A DNA stretch of 64,000 bases from Aspidiotus rigidus. Taxonomy: Eukaryota; Arthropoda; Insecta; Hemiptera; Diaspididae. Positions 15,101-29,200 of the stretch are shown piece after piece (position 1 is the first letter of the stretch; every line of letters begins with the position of its first letter). Position numbers and translations under genes: made by a program. The notes beneath the pieces were generated by a model that had not been told where the DNA came from, ran no database searches, and saw only the letters and a list, made by a program, of their open reading frames with translations. Where the stretch lies: contig JAVHKY010000003.1 in NCBI GenBank assembly GCA_035079385.1, positions 10,395,501 to 10,459,500 of the forward strand. The letters run 5' to 3'.

Positions 15101-15324
15101 TAATGAGCGAAAAACTAAATAGTAAAAAACGATAAATTCCGACGTAGTAAAACTGCTTCTCACTGTACACGTTGTTCCAAATGTTTGAACGCGTTGAGCC
15201 TCACAGTTATAAAAATTCAATTATTGTATACCTGGCACGAATTTTACTCATTTAAATATGAAAAATTGAAGAGAACAAAAATTGTAGCCCCTGTAATTTC
15301 CTTTCAAATAAATCTCATTTCAGA

Positions 15325-15421
<97 letters not shown>

Positions 15422-18400
15422 ATTGCGACTGGTAAAATATTACAGCCTTTACCTGTCAAGTTAGCTCTTACCGTTGAAATCCAAATACAAAACACAGATA
15501 TCTACTCAACACACAGCTGGCGGCCGGCGCGCCGCCAACCGCTAGTTTAATATATAAAGTAGAATGTTTGTTTGTCTGTATGTATGTATGTTTATAATTC
15601 CATAACTTTCAAACGCCTTCACCTATTGACCTGGAATTTTCTTTGAAAAATGTCGTTTTATTTGGGTCAGGGTTTTTGAATAAATTTTGACGTTCTGACT
15701 CCCTTAAGATGGAGTAGGGGGCGAAAAAATTATGAAAAAACGGGGATTATCGAGTACTGAAACTGTGTCTCGCTGAACCTTAGATGTACGCGCGTTGTTC
15801 CAACCGTTCAAGTGCGTTGTTCCAAGGGTTCAAACGCGTTGAGTGGCGCAGTTTTAAAAATTGAATTATCGTGATAACTCGAGTTTGACTCATTTTTATG
15901 AAAAATTGAAGAGAACAAAAATTGTAGCCCCTGTAATTTTTTTTCAAATGAGCCCAACCCCAGATTTTTAGGAGGAAATTTGGGAAGTATTGGTATTTTG
16001 ACTGATGTGTATTCAATATCATTGTGTTCACACAGAGAGAGCATTTAAACCGGTTGCTCCGGATGAATCTATAGAGACTGTTCAAGTTTTACGTATTCAA
16101 TTTTCAATTTAGAAAGGAGACGTTTATGTAAAATAATTTCTTGAAAATTCGCTCTTCCATTGTGATGCGAGTAACTGTACATCAGATAAATATCGTCGTC
16201 AGAGTTTGAAACTACCTAAGAAAAAGTACTGGGTTCCAGAAAGAATTAAGAAAATTACATCCGGTTTCTCATATACGAAACGACTGAGTGCGTCTCATGC
16301 CTCTTTACAGACTGATGCCATGCGCGTCAGGGGTATGGCAGGCTTTTTACCTACAGTCCATCCATTTCCTTAATCATTGCGGCTGATAAAAATATATTGA
16401 TGAATTAGTCCGTTTTTTGCTGAAATACAGCCCTTACCTGTCAAGTCAGCTCTTACCGTTAAAATCGAAATATTTACAAAACACAGATATCTACTCAACA
16501 CACAGCTGGCGGTCAGGCGCGCCTGCCGCCAACCGCTAGTATACCTATAATTGTATAGCTCGGAAGTCAAAAGTCGAAATTTTCCCCAAGTCAGACTCCT
16601 GTCATATACAGCTTTGAAGTCGAAAGTCGACATTTTTTCCAAGTCCAACGCCTTCATTAAGGTAGGTCTCGCTGAATAAAATTGAACATGATGTGAACAA
16701 AATTATGATATTAGTTGCGATGCGAAATTCTGAGGTGGGAGCGGGGCTGAGTACATGGACCTCCGTAGATTTCAGAAGGGACCGCTTTAAATGCCATTTC
16801 CCCTCCTCTTCTCGTCACTGTAGGTGGTGAAAGTGGATAAAACTTCTCAATTCCTCCTCACGACGGATACGTGCTCTTAACAGAATTGAAATCATTTTCC
16901 TAAGAAGAGAAGCCTGTAAAAATTGATAAAACAAAAAGTTTTGATGTACGTATTCGAAGAGATGAAGTAAACGATTTGAATGATGGAATGAAATAAAAAA
17001 GTAAAATTCCTATAGGGTAAAACATATTATAATTTTGCTAAGTATAATCCACACCCTTTGAAAAATACTCTCGAGTTGAACGTTTCTAACAAATTAACAT
17101 CATTTTATTTTTCCGTCTATTTTTTTGTTTCTATTTATTGTACTTATTTCAGTAGTTGAGATGTGGGGTTCAGTTTGTATTTTTCCTTTTTTGTTTTTCC
17201 CATGTGCTACAGGGTTGATATATTTTCACTCACGAAATTTCTAATTCATCTTCTACAATATGGTTGAGTGCGGGCGAGCGTTGTAAGGACGGTTGAAATT
17301 CAGTCAACACATCACGTCTTTGCTCGCCCAAATGCCGCGGGGTAAAAAAAAAAAAAAAAAAATTATAAATCAGATTTATTTGTTAAATAAATTGTTTTAC
17401 TACAGTAGCCGGTAGCGCGTAATGGTGTTTGCAATAAAGCTGTAAAGAACAACGTGTACGACGAAAATAAGGGGTGTAATATTTTTCAATCTGATCCGAG
17501 CGTTTTTGTGTACGGTAATTTTTTTTTTTTTTTCTCTTATATAAAATGGCTCGACGACGGGAACATTATCAAACAGTCATTTGTGCTACGTAGAAGAAAT
17601 GAACGAAAAAGTTTTAGAAAGTACCGCGATAATGCATACGATCATACGAGTGATACGAATAAAAATGTTGCTTGCGTCGAGAACGTAAATACAAGTCGCT
17701 CATATTTTCTACAACTTATTCAACGCAAACGTAAGATAAACGTAACACTCCCTCTTGTATTCATATTTCATGGTGAAACGAAAAATGGGGAAAAAAAAGT
17801 GAAGGAAAACAACTATGAGCGGAATACATTTTGTGAAAGATTTACTGACTGACTTACGTTGTGGCTTGATTAAAGGCAGGCAATATACAAATATATAATG
17901 TGTCTACACGCACAGGGATTTCACTGTTGAATTGTCGCTTTGTAAAGCTCTGGAAAACGTAAAGATCATTTTTTTTTTGTGCATAGAAGGAAATAGTATA
18001 TGAAGTACAAAGTGATTTTACATCTACTGTAACGAATTTTCGTGAGCCAATCTTCATGTACACACACACACTCTCCCTTTCTCTCTCTTCCAACTTTAGT
18101 GTCATGTCATTCATTGCGTATTTTTGACAAGATTTGAATTTATAAGAAGTATCGTTACAATCAGTCTTGCACTGAAACTCTCTCTGAAGTCATTTTTCGA
18201 AAATTCATTGCTATTGGTTTAGTCACGGATCTATTTGTCCGCAGATTCTCTCGCCGCCACAAGCAGTCAGACTGTCGCTTCGTTGTCGGTGGAGGCTTCA
18301 TCTAAATTAAAGTCGAAGTCGTAGACCAAAATACCGTGGTATGAGACCGTGTTCAGATATAATTTTTGTAAGAACTGAGTGGCAGCAAATTCAAAGTCTT

Positions 18401-21400
18401 CAAATGCTTTCCTTCGCCAGAATCGCGCTCAAAACGCAGCGGTTGACACTTGAGAAGATCGAACGAATATCAGTAGCCATATTATGATGCCGGTGCAGGA
18501 GGCCATCTCAGAAAGGGCTAATAGCACACCTTCAGTGACCACGTCTCTTTCGTTCCTGATTGGCTATGAGACCACGCTCCTTGGTGCTTATTGGCCGTTG
18601 AAACCAAGACAAGGGGAGACTCCAATTAACAATCAAGGAGGTTCACGTCGCCAGCCCCTCCTTTCCGATTTGGGGGTCCAAACCGATATGAGTCGTTTGT
18701 ACTGCGTTAGTACTGGATTGTATTGATTTTAAATCGTTTGTACTGCCCTTGCCCCCAGAAATCGTCTGGGGGGCTGGGGATATGCATCCTCCTCAAAATG
18801 AATTTTTGACTGAAATTATGCTGCATCGTTTGTACTACGTTAGTAGCGGATAGTATTGACAAAAATTCGTTTGTACTGCCCCCCCCCCAAAGATATGACG
18901 TGGGGGTCGATTGGGAGTCCCAAAACCACCTGTTGAAAATGGACGCAATCGTTTGTACTGCGTTAGTAGTACTTAAAAATCACATAAGTTCTGTTGTATC
19001 CTCCTCAGATCACTTCCACCCCCTAAGCTTTGAGATATTGCCTTATGGGAGGAGGCTGTGTACATGAATACGTCCCGAATGAGTTACGGGATGAAAACTA
19101 GGATGTATTGTTTATATTACGTCAATTGAGCGGATTCTACTGACCAGAATTTTAATCTACTGCCCCCTCATACTGAGATATGGGATGAAATATGAGGGGA
19201 GGGAGGAGGAGTTTTTTTCGGAACAGCCAAATTATCTCGTTTGGTGATAAGTGGTTCAACTATGCCTCAATTATTTGACTCTGTCTGTACTACCGAGTGT
19301 CGATCTCAGACCCTTACCACCACAAAGTGTGAATTGGCCTCAAGAAGGTCAAAATCACCTTAAATCGAGACCTTTCCAGATGTTCAAAATTTTTCTCGAT
19401 TCCTCAGTGAAATTTAGCGCAGAGTCCGTAAAAATACCTGAGTAACGTTAAAAAGCTTCAAAATTACGAAAATTGTTCAAATTTTACTCGATTCTCTTGT
19501 GGTATCTACCACAATTTTAGACAAGAATAGATTCTGTTCAAGAAGGAAAATTTGGAGAACAGAAACTGACTACTTTCAATTTCTTATTCTAAATAAGATG
19601 GATTCGTGTACAAAATTGAAACCAATTTTACATTAAAGGACGAGTACCGCAATCAAAAAATTGTTTTTCGTAGGTAGAAATTTTCGCGGCACAGATTTCA
19701 GAAATTCATAACGCCTCATTTGCCCCTCGTGTAATTTGGTGAACTGACCTTCCAAGAACGCTTCATTCACATCAACTTCTCTTGGCGGCGAGCTTCTCAT
19801 TCTGATGTATGAGAAATCCTGTATCTCTAGAAAAGCTTCAAGTACCTGGAAGATATGTGGGTGTTTATGGTAAAACATGCCGTTTAATTTGGCATTGAAG
19901 CCATCACAAATATTTTGTTGTTCGTACAGCGCGTGGACGACAACCAGACCACATATTTGGAGGAAATAATGCTCCTGAACACATGTAAGTTTCGAAGATA
20001 TAGTTTACAAATTCAACAATTTTGTCATTTGCAGGAGCTAGGGACCCAAAATCTTCAATGATGAAGTCTTCAATTTCATGAGGCTCTAAGAAGGCCAAGC
20101 CAAAAAACGCTCTCAGAGAGAACCTTCCGCCGATTTACTCCGGTAGACATGTTGTAAACCAAGATGTTGTATTTTTCTGGCCTGTCCCAAATGAAACCGG
20201 CAACCATGGACGTCTGTTGTGGGCCAAACCTCTTGAACGGCCGTCGGACTCAGTTCATGATTTCTTGCCACAGGACTGAATTCGTACACCTTCATTTTTT
20301 TCTCGGGACTGAATTCGTTGTTCTTTGCACCGGACTCAATTCATGAGACTCAATTCGTTATCGTCCGAAAAAGAGCTGCTGCGTTCCAGCATTTGCTTCC
20401 TACGAGAATTAGAAGAGGATGAAAACCATTAGAAAGCACTATGGAGAAAAACAAAGCTCGAACGGCTGCTTCAAGAAAGGTGACTTGTTGGTCGTTATCA
20501 GAGAGATGAAGTTCTGTCCCAAATCAACAAAAGAACCTGTATGATGAATAGAGGGTCCATTGAAAACCGTTAGAAAGCATTAAGGGAGAGAACAAAGGTC
20601 TAACGGCTGCTCGAAGGGTTGCCAGAGAGGTACAGAGTTTAGTGCCGGACTAAGAGAAGGTATATGGTGAATAGAGCCTCTGCAGCAGGTCCCGGACTAA
20701 AAGAGAGGAGGGTGACTTGGAGGCTAATAGGGGAGGCTGAGGTGCTGGATGTTGCTAGAGATAGGGTTTGGTCCCGGACAAAATACAATAGTTCTTTCTA
20801 ACGGGTTTTAATTACCCTCTAGTCATCGCATTCTTCTTTATCCTGGCTCGGGATCAACTTCAACTCTCTGACAACAGCCAACATCTCGATTTCCTTCAGC
20901 TGTTATAGCATTGTTCTCTCCCCTAGTGCTGTCTAAAGGTTTTCAACTCACCCTTTCTTCATCATACCCTCTTCTAATTCTTGTGGGACGCATATGGAAC
21001 GCAGCTCTTTTTCTACTGATATCCCGCCTTTTACTCCAGTCATACTTGCACACCCTTTTCTAAATACTCGTGGGACGCTCTTGGAACGCATGTGGAACGC
21101 AACTCTCATCCCATCTTTTCCTATCAAATCGTCTGCTCATTGAACCTTGATCGTTAATTAGAGTCTCCCCCTATTCAGTTGAGATCATCAGACATGGCTT
21201 CCATTCTATCTCCATAGTATCCAGCGAGCATAGCTCCCTCCAATATATTCACCTCGTTTTTATAGTGACAGCACATCGCCTTCCTTAATACACACCCCGT
21301 TTCCATAACAACATAATAGGCGTCGTCCTCTCAAACAACCACCATCAGAAGAACAAAGTTTCAAAAGGGATGTGGTCACTAAAGGGGTGCTATTAGCCTA

Positions 21401-23233
21401 CCCTAAAATTCAAGATGACCGCCTCACTGGTATTATATTACTACTCGTGTCCTGTCTTGGTCAGATGTTCCGCAAAAGTAAACTTCCTTTTTTCCAGACT
21501 AGAGTCAAAAGCCACTTTAACTGTCGTTGAATCGCAAAACATCTTTTTGTCTCTCTTATAGATACAGTGCCGAGCATTTCGGATGAGACTTACACTTCGC
21601 CGAAAAAGGGCGTTTTCTCAGTAACGAGTCAGCTGTGCCTAACTATAACTTTCTAATATCCAAAATGCCATAAGCAGGTACTCTCGAGAGGGAGGGACAC
21701 TAAGTGGTGTATCATGGCAAGGTACGGGACTTCTTTTTCTCGAGTCTGTTGCAAACATTTCCATGTTCCACGGTCTCTCGGATGAGGTCACGAATTGTGT
21801 GCAATGTGCGACGACATCTGACGAACTAGATTCCCGAGCCAAGACTAGGTCAACTGAATTAGCCTATCTTATCTGCTTTTGCGAGGCCCAAGCCTCCAGA
21901 ATCTTTGTCGAGGCCCTCAATTTTAAGTTAGTTTGCTTCATATATTAATATCGTCTACCAGTTTATATATCGGCTCAGAACTCGAACTTTATTCAAGTTC
22001 CGTGATTAAGACCCTCATCAATTCTGGCCACGCAAATCCTTACTCTGCCTCTCTCACAGAGATTTATTTCCTCGTGAAATCCTCAACACTCTTCTTTTAT
22101 GCAATTTTTGTCCTTACAAGGATCCTCTGACAGTCAACGACGATTCAAACTTTGCTTTTTCGAGTTGGAAAGGATTTTATTCCTCTAGTGATTCTTCGCC
22201 TTGGATTTTTTTTTTCTCTATCAAAGAATTTTTTAATACGAAACCGACGAAAACGAGGCAATTAAGATTTAGCTTTTCCTACAATGACGATACTATTACT
22301 GCAAAATTGGTATAGGATCGCAAACATTATTAGCATAGCTATAGCATCACACGGATATGTTTGCAAAGGCGGAAACGCGACAGTAATTAAAGGAAAACGG
22401 AAAAGAAAATAATTAAGTCGCAACAAAATGGTTTTTATCGTTATTCACGACTCTCATCGTTTCATTGGTCGATGTATAATAAAATATTCAGTCGCGCGAA
22501 AACAAAGCTCCAAAAAGTAAAAGAAACCAATTAAAGTATGAAAAGAATTAAATTCGCAGTCAGTTGAGAAAAAAAGATGGATAATCAGCATTTTTAACGA
22601 TGGGGGGGGGGGGAGGGGGAGATTCTATAATAAGTTTTAGAGCTTAATTGAAAATCAGTTTTCGAAAAGGGTGTACGGTATATCCGCTAATGAATCAGTT
22701 TGCTGTATTTATGCGACGCGGCGAGCAAATCTTCAGATTAGCTGTGCTTTATCAGTAGGAATATAATATTATAGAGCTTGTCTGGTTTCTGATTTATGCT
22801 AGCGAAATACGATATTGAAAGTGAGAAATGTTTGTGCTTGAGGAAGTGCAGTAAAACGAGCAGATTTCGATTGATTTATAAACGCGAATTCGTTTTCTAT
22901 CATTCGACGGTAAAAGCTGGTCAGAGATGCACAACCGCGGAATTTTATTTGTGAATCAAAAACTTCTTACGAGTAATGTTTCATAATAATAATATGGTGA
23001 GTAATTCGAACCGCGATAACCATTTACTGTTCTGAAACCCCACATGATTAGCCTAGTTTTGATGCCTATCTAATCAATTTCAACCGTGATTTCAACGTGC
23101 GAACAAAAAATTGTGACTTCGTCAAGCTCATATTTTTTCTTCATTCTTATCAGTAATATTCAGAGCCCGGATTTTTCGGCACTAACAATGAAAAGTTTCG
23201 GCACTTAATGTTGCATTTTCGGCATTATTCGGC

Positions 23234-23276
<43 letters not shown>

Positions 23277-26200
23277 ATTAGTTCTTAGTGCTTTTACAAA
23301 TTCACACCCTGAATTATTCAATTTACAACCAGAATTACGTGATTTTTACCAAAACAAACGAATTTTGGGGACTAAACTCATCATTAAAAAATCCGAGCAA
23401 TATTGCTATCAAAATTTTTAATTTTTCAACTTTGAACTGATAATAATATTTTCAAAGAAAAGGTCAATTTTCACAAAAATTTCTAAATTTTAAGCAAAAT
23501 TCAGCCAATTTTGTCTGAAATTTCATTATTTTGGACGATATTTAACAAAAATAATGGTCATTTTCGGCTTTATTCGGTATCAAACCCCGTTCTCGGCATT
23601 TATTCCATTTTCGGCATTTTTTGGCAAGATAAAATTTGTTTTACAGGCTCCTATTACCCCTAAAATTAACTTCTATTTGATTTTCAAGCCTCCCGTCCTT
23701 AGCAAAATGATTCGACAAATGCCGAGGAATCCGGACTAATATTCGATAGTGAAAACCTTGAGTTTGAATGATTGAAGACAATTTTTTGGTCTTCATTAAA
23801 AGGGCTGCGAGATACTTTTTTTAAAAAATTATTATTAGTCATACTCGATACCTGATGAAAATCTCGAGTTTGAATGATTGAGGGCAATTTCTTAACAAAC
23901 TTCATCACGTGTGCTGCGAGATTATTCTGGTGATTTCATTCTTAATTAATATTATGTGTATTTTATTATTGATATGGACGTCATTTTTTCGTGTATACAT
24001 AATTGGTAATTTGATTTGAGGTGTCTCAGGAGATGAGAATATTATTTTCAATTGCCATTTTTTTTCCGGGATGTCCGTAACCCAGATGGAGATTGCAAGG
24101 CAAAGGGAAAGAATGCCAGTCTCTTGTACAATGTAATCGCGTTGCACGCTTGGTGATTGGACAAGACAGTTAGAATAAAGCCGGCCAGTATGATGTAAAC
24201 AAACCTGCTAGCCAACAGAAACGCGGCTCATCGGCCAATCACGACAAAGTATTGTTGTAGCCAATCAGACCACTATGAAAACTTATGTCTAAGCAAAGAT
24301 GGAAAGTTATTGAAAAGCGATAAGTTTTGGAAGCGAAAAGCGAAAGCAAAAAGCGAAACGAATGTCAAAAAGGCAAAAAGTGAAAAGCAATAGCTTTTCA
24401 TTTTTGTGTTCCCATTATTTGTTTTATTTTATTTTATTTTATTTTTTTTCGCTTGTTTGTTTCTGAAAATTGTGAGCGAAAAACGTAAGCGAAAAGCAAA
24501 ACAAAAGTCAAAAAAGCGAAAAGCGGTAGCTCATTTCCGAAGGTCAGAAGCGAAATTGAAAAGCGATAGCGTTATTGAATCGCTTTCCATTTCTGTGTCT
24601 AAGGTCTTGTTCTTCAGTAGCAATACAACTGATGATAGGGTGACACACAAAAGTAGGTACTCCTGTAAGCTATAACTAATAAAGTAGACTTGTAAACTTA
24701 AGGTCTTTCGCTAAATTTCTCTCCAGTTTTTTACTGTTGCTCTTACACTCATTTTTTGTTTGCATACAAAAATAATGATAGGCAGATGAAGAACAACTCC
24801 CTCTTTCATTAAAAAATCGTATATCTACGCCACTTCTGTTCCAAGAAATATATCTTTATATTTAGGAGATCGATTTGGGTTTACAAGTTGAATGCTCGTG
24901 CAATAAAACAAGAGCACGATAAGCTCTTCGAAGATGTGTTCGGTTATATATTCGTGCACTTAGTGTGAAAATTATGCATAATAATTATTGTCATTAAGAA
25001 CAGTACGATTGTTTAAACTCAGCTACGTTTGACCGGATTTCATTTTAAAGTTTTTCCTCTAGATAACTTATATCGAGTGATAAGAAAATAACATCTAGTT
25101 TTACTCACGCGGGTCGCAATTCATGAAACGTTGAAAAGCGATGTTATGGTAAACTATTAAGTTTGGTGGAGAATATTTTGCTTCCTGACGTTTACTTTCT
25201 TTAACGTCTTGCTGCTCCATCTATGAGAAATTGACCTTTCAACTCACTCTCCATCTCGTATATTGATTGGAAAGACGCAGTTCTTCAAATAGTTTGATAT
25301 ATCGCAGAATTACTCGTAACAAGACATACGTAATTTAAATTTAATCTTGTGTGTCTCTTGACGTGACATTATCAAACCCATGGATAGTGAAGTTTATCTC
25401 AAAACTACTATTTCCAGTGTTTCCGAAGCAATTAAATAGAACACATTCTATCCGGTTCTTTTTCAAAATGGAATTCAAAAATATATGACAATAAGCACCG
25501 CAACTGCAATTATCAAGATAACCGCTGAGTTAGTGATTAGCCTACAGGGCGAATCCAAAAACTTCAGGGTGACCAATTCCCTCCATCCATTACTACGTCA
25601 CTGGTTGAAAAGTAATACAACTATAATTTCATACTGAAGAACTGTTCTTAGTAAGGCACACCCATTTTAGGGCCGTTTGTAAGTTCTCACAGTGTGATTG
25701 ACGAATAGGTCTAAAATAATCATAAACCAAGTTTTCTGTACTCAAATGCCAAACGAGTCGTGTTAGTAAGACACGAGTTTTCCTCTCACAATTTAAAACT
25801 CGTCAAGAGAGTCACTCGACTCTTCAGATTAAATACCAATTACCAATCAAGCCTGGTTTGTAAAATGAACAATAAAAGTCAGTTTTTAAAGTTTATCACC
25901 AAGACGTCTCTTCGGATATAATACCTCACTTTTTGGGCAAGAAAAGTCGGTAGGATTCTTTACCGTAACCTCCATCTGTTCCCAGAATTGGTGCAAATAT
26001 AGAAAAATTCGTAGAGAACTTTTCTATAGAAAATTTTACGAGGAACAATTCTAGTTGGTCATTTTTCCTCTGAAATCATTTGTTCACAAGTTGAAGCAAA
26101 AGAACAAAAGAAGTAGCCTCTTGCACCCCCTTTGGGGGAAGAGCTCTCCTCAGAATGTCGAGGGAACTTGAGAAAAGACTCACGAGAGGGTTCCTAACAA

Positions 26201-29200
26201 TTTTCTCAAGTTTTGCTTCTGTACCATTTATTGTTTTTTGTATCCTTTGAAATGGCTAATTTTACTGGACCACTATAGCGATTGCAATTATTATACCGGT
26301 TTCAGAGAATCCTTCAAAAGTGAGAAACTAATGACTCAACTATTTCCTTTTCAGATGTTCCTTTAGTATCGCTAACTTTTGGAAGCAAACTCAATCAAAG
26401 TTCTATCCGAGAAGGTGATGACGTGTACTTTGAATGTGATGTCACGAGTAATCCTCCAATTTATAAATCAACTTGGCGACACAATGTAAGTACTGATTTG
26501 TTGAAATGTATAAGCAGGGAACCGAGTGCTCTTTTGGTGAAAACTTCCGATGTCCAACGGTGGTTCCCATGGGGTTGGGGACTCGAACCTTGTTTAAGAA
26601 CTAAGAAAAATTCCAATTTTTGAACTATCTACGTGTACAATTAGTGAGACTTGAGAAAATTTTGACCATTCAGCTATTTGTATAAGGAGAGGGGACTTTG
26701 ATATTTCAGAAAAACATCTACCCTTCGTTTTTTCTATAGGGCGTAATTTCTAATATGTACAAGTTTCTTGATTAAAGAAAAAAAAAACTTTCGAGCTTTA
26801 AATGAGGAGGAGACATGACGTGTACCAATGAAAATTTGCACTAGTGCAGTAGACCGAGTTATTTCTGATAACAACAATATCGATAGTAGGTCGAATTGTT
26901 CCAATCGCTTTTTTGCTCCCATAAGAAAAGCACGGGGAGCCAAGATCAGTATGGAATTCAATGAAAATTAGAAAGGATTGAGGAGAAAAAAGTTGATATT
27001 TATAATGCGTGAGATAGTCGGCTTTTGAAAATAATCATTTCTCCCCTCAATCCTGTCTCATTCTTGATTAATACCATATGATCGAATGCTCCCTGTGCTT
27101 TTCTTATGGGGAGCAAATTTGCGATTGGATAAATTTGTATAAATTTTGGGTACCTTGGCCCTATGATCACGTCATGAAAATCACGCTGTGCCGTCACGAT
27201 AACTCGGTCTGTTACTCAGCTATTGACGCACGGAAGATAATCCTGCATCATACTTATATTAAGAGACTAGCCGCTTGCGGCGCGCCTGGCGGCCAGGCCT
27301 GCGGCGCCCGGCAGCCTCGCGTTCGTAGTGACGGGCTCGCGCTCGTCATTCTAAATGCGGCTAGGCCTGCGGTGCCAGACAAGCTCGCGCTTTGCGCTCG
27401 CAGTAAGGCACGCCGCCAATGGATTATCACTTGCCCTGGCTGTAAGAAGCCTACTACCTACATGACAGAGCGGATTTTCATGTTCCCACTTGCCACCCAG
27501 TTCACTGTTCCCACCAGTACACACTAACACATACGCAATTCCAAACTCAATCAACTAACAGCCCACTGCAGCGCTAGCATCGCGCAAAATTCTCAAGTTT
27601 TTTAAAATCTCTCAAAAATATGATCATCTAAAAGAAAATTTTCCACTCTTCAATTTTGTTCCTTACGAGTGCACGCCTAAATTCATTATTTTCGGAGAAA
27701 TTTAAGAAAAACTAAAAAATCACCTTTGGTTTCAAGTCACGATCACCGTTCGCTTATCAGTACTTTCTAGGTATTTCACACAGGCGACGCTAGCGATCCT
27801 ACAATATGCACGGTCCGAATGGCCGACTGATAGCACCCCTGATGTTCCTACGTTACAGTTTCAGTTTACTGATTACACCGACCGACGTACAGACGACGTA
27901 TTCGCATATAAAACGATCTGTAGTGGCGCTGTTGTCGATGTCGAGAAGGTGATCATGGCGTTTTTCACCATAAGACAGCACGTTAATAAAATCGACTGTA
28001 CCTTCTCAAAATATTATTTTTTCTGAAAAATGTATGGAACAAAAATTGCAGTCCTTTTAATTTCCTGTCGAATGAATATAATTTCAAATATCTCGGATAA
28101 ATTTTTCGAGATCATCACCTTTTCGCAAGCTTCCGCAAATGACCGTCACAGAAAATGTAGAGAGCGCCTCCTTCTATTTTATTTGCGAATACCCAATGTT
28201 TACAAAGTGTGCTTTTTATTATGTAGGACTGTTTTTTATGTAGAAAGCTGAAGCTTTGAGACTTAAGCCTGGGGAAGACAAACTCCAATCGCAGAATAAT
28301 AATTTATGTTCCACGTAAATATTCTGTGCAGTATTTTGAAATATTCACTCGTTGTCGAGGGAGATTTAAGCACATTCGTATCTGAATCTTAGCATCGTCA
28401 CATATAGTCCATGATATTATTCCGGCAACTGAAAAGATGTTCTATTCTCTACAATAGCTTGGTAAGTTAGAAGCGTAAAATTGTGACTTAGTTCCCTTCC
28501 CCTGCCCATTACTAATGGTGATTAAGTATTCGATGGGTTACACAGAAAATCTGAGAAATTTATAATTTTTAGTAATGAGACTGGACGTGTCTTGATCGAT
28601 ATGACACAAATTGGGCGAGATTAAATCATGTAACTCACCTAGCAACCGCAGAGGTAGGCAGCTCTCAAAACATGGATGTTCCGAAATCTAACGCCTCGTT
28701 TAGCGAAGGAGTAGTATTTCCTTTTCAAATCCATCATCATTACTGCAATGGCAGAACGAAAAAGATGCGTCCGTAACCATAGTCTGTTTTTCCAGACACT
28801 CAACCCTTTTAAATTTGATTTATACTCGAACGTAGAATATTTTTTAGTCAAGTTTTGTACCAGCGCTGTTTTTGTATTATAATAATATCCTGTTTAAGAA
28901 AGAAAGAAAAAAAGAACAAATTATTATAACAACAAAAAAAGGTAACTGTTCTTAATAAGATTAAGTTCCCCGTTATATTATGTATGCATGTTTTTATTTT
29001 GTTTGCTTTTAAAGGGTAAAACCATACATAATAATCCTGGAGTCTTGGTCAGTCGTAAGAATTTAGTTCTACAGAATATTACACGGATGCAAGCAGGTTT
29101 ATACACGTGCGTAGGAAGTAATCAAGAAGGCGATGGCGAGAGCAGTCCACTCTATCTGGATATCAAATGTAAGTTTACTTTTCAATTTAGACGAACGTCG

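Noticed and set aside
15304..15495. Ser-Leu repeat protein
   Set aside because: Translation of the (GA)n microsatellite.
17262..17362. Possible SINE with poly(A) tail
   Set aside because: No tRNA, 7SL or 5S-like head and no target duplication recognised.
17454..17852. 132-codon frame, charged
   Set aside because: No domain, homopolymer F run at the start, no splice or promoter support.
24290..24600. Lys/Arg-rich open frame in GCGAAAA repeats
   Set aside because: Low-complexity purine DNA, not a gene.
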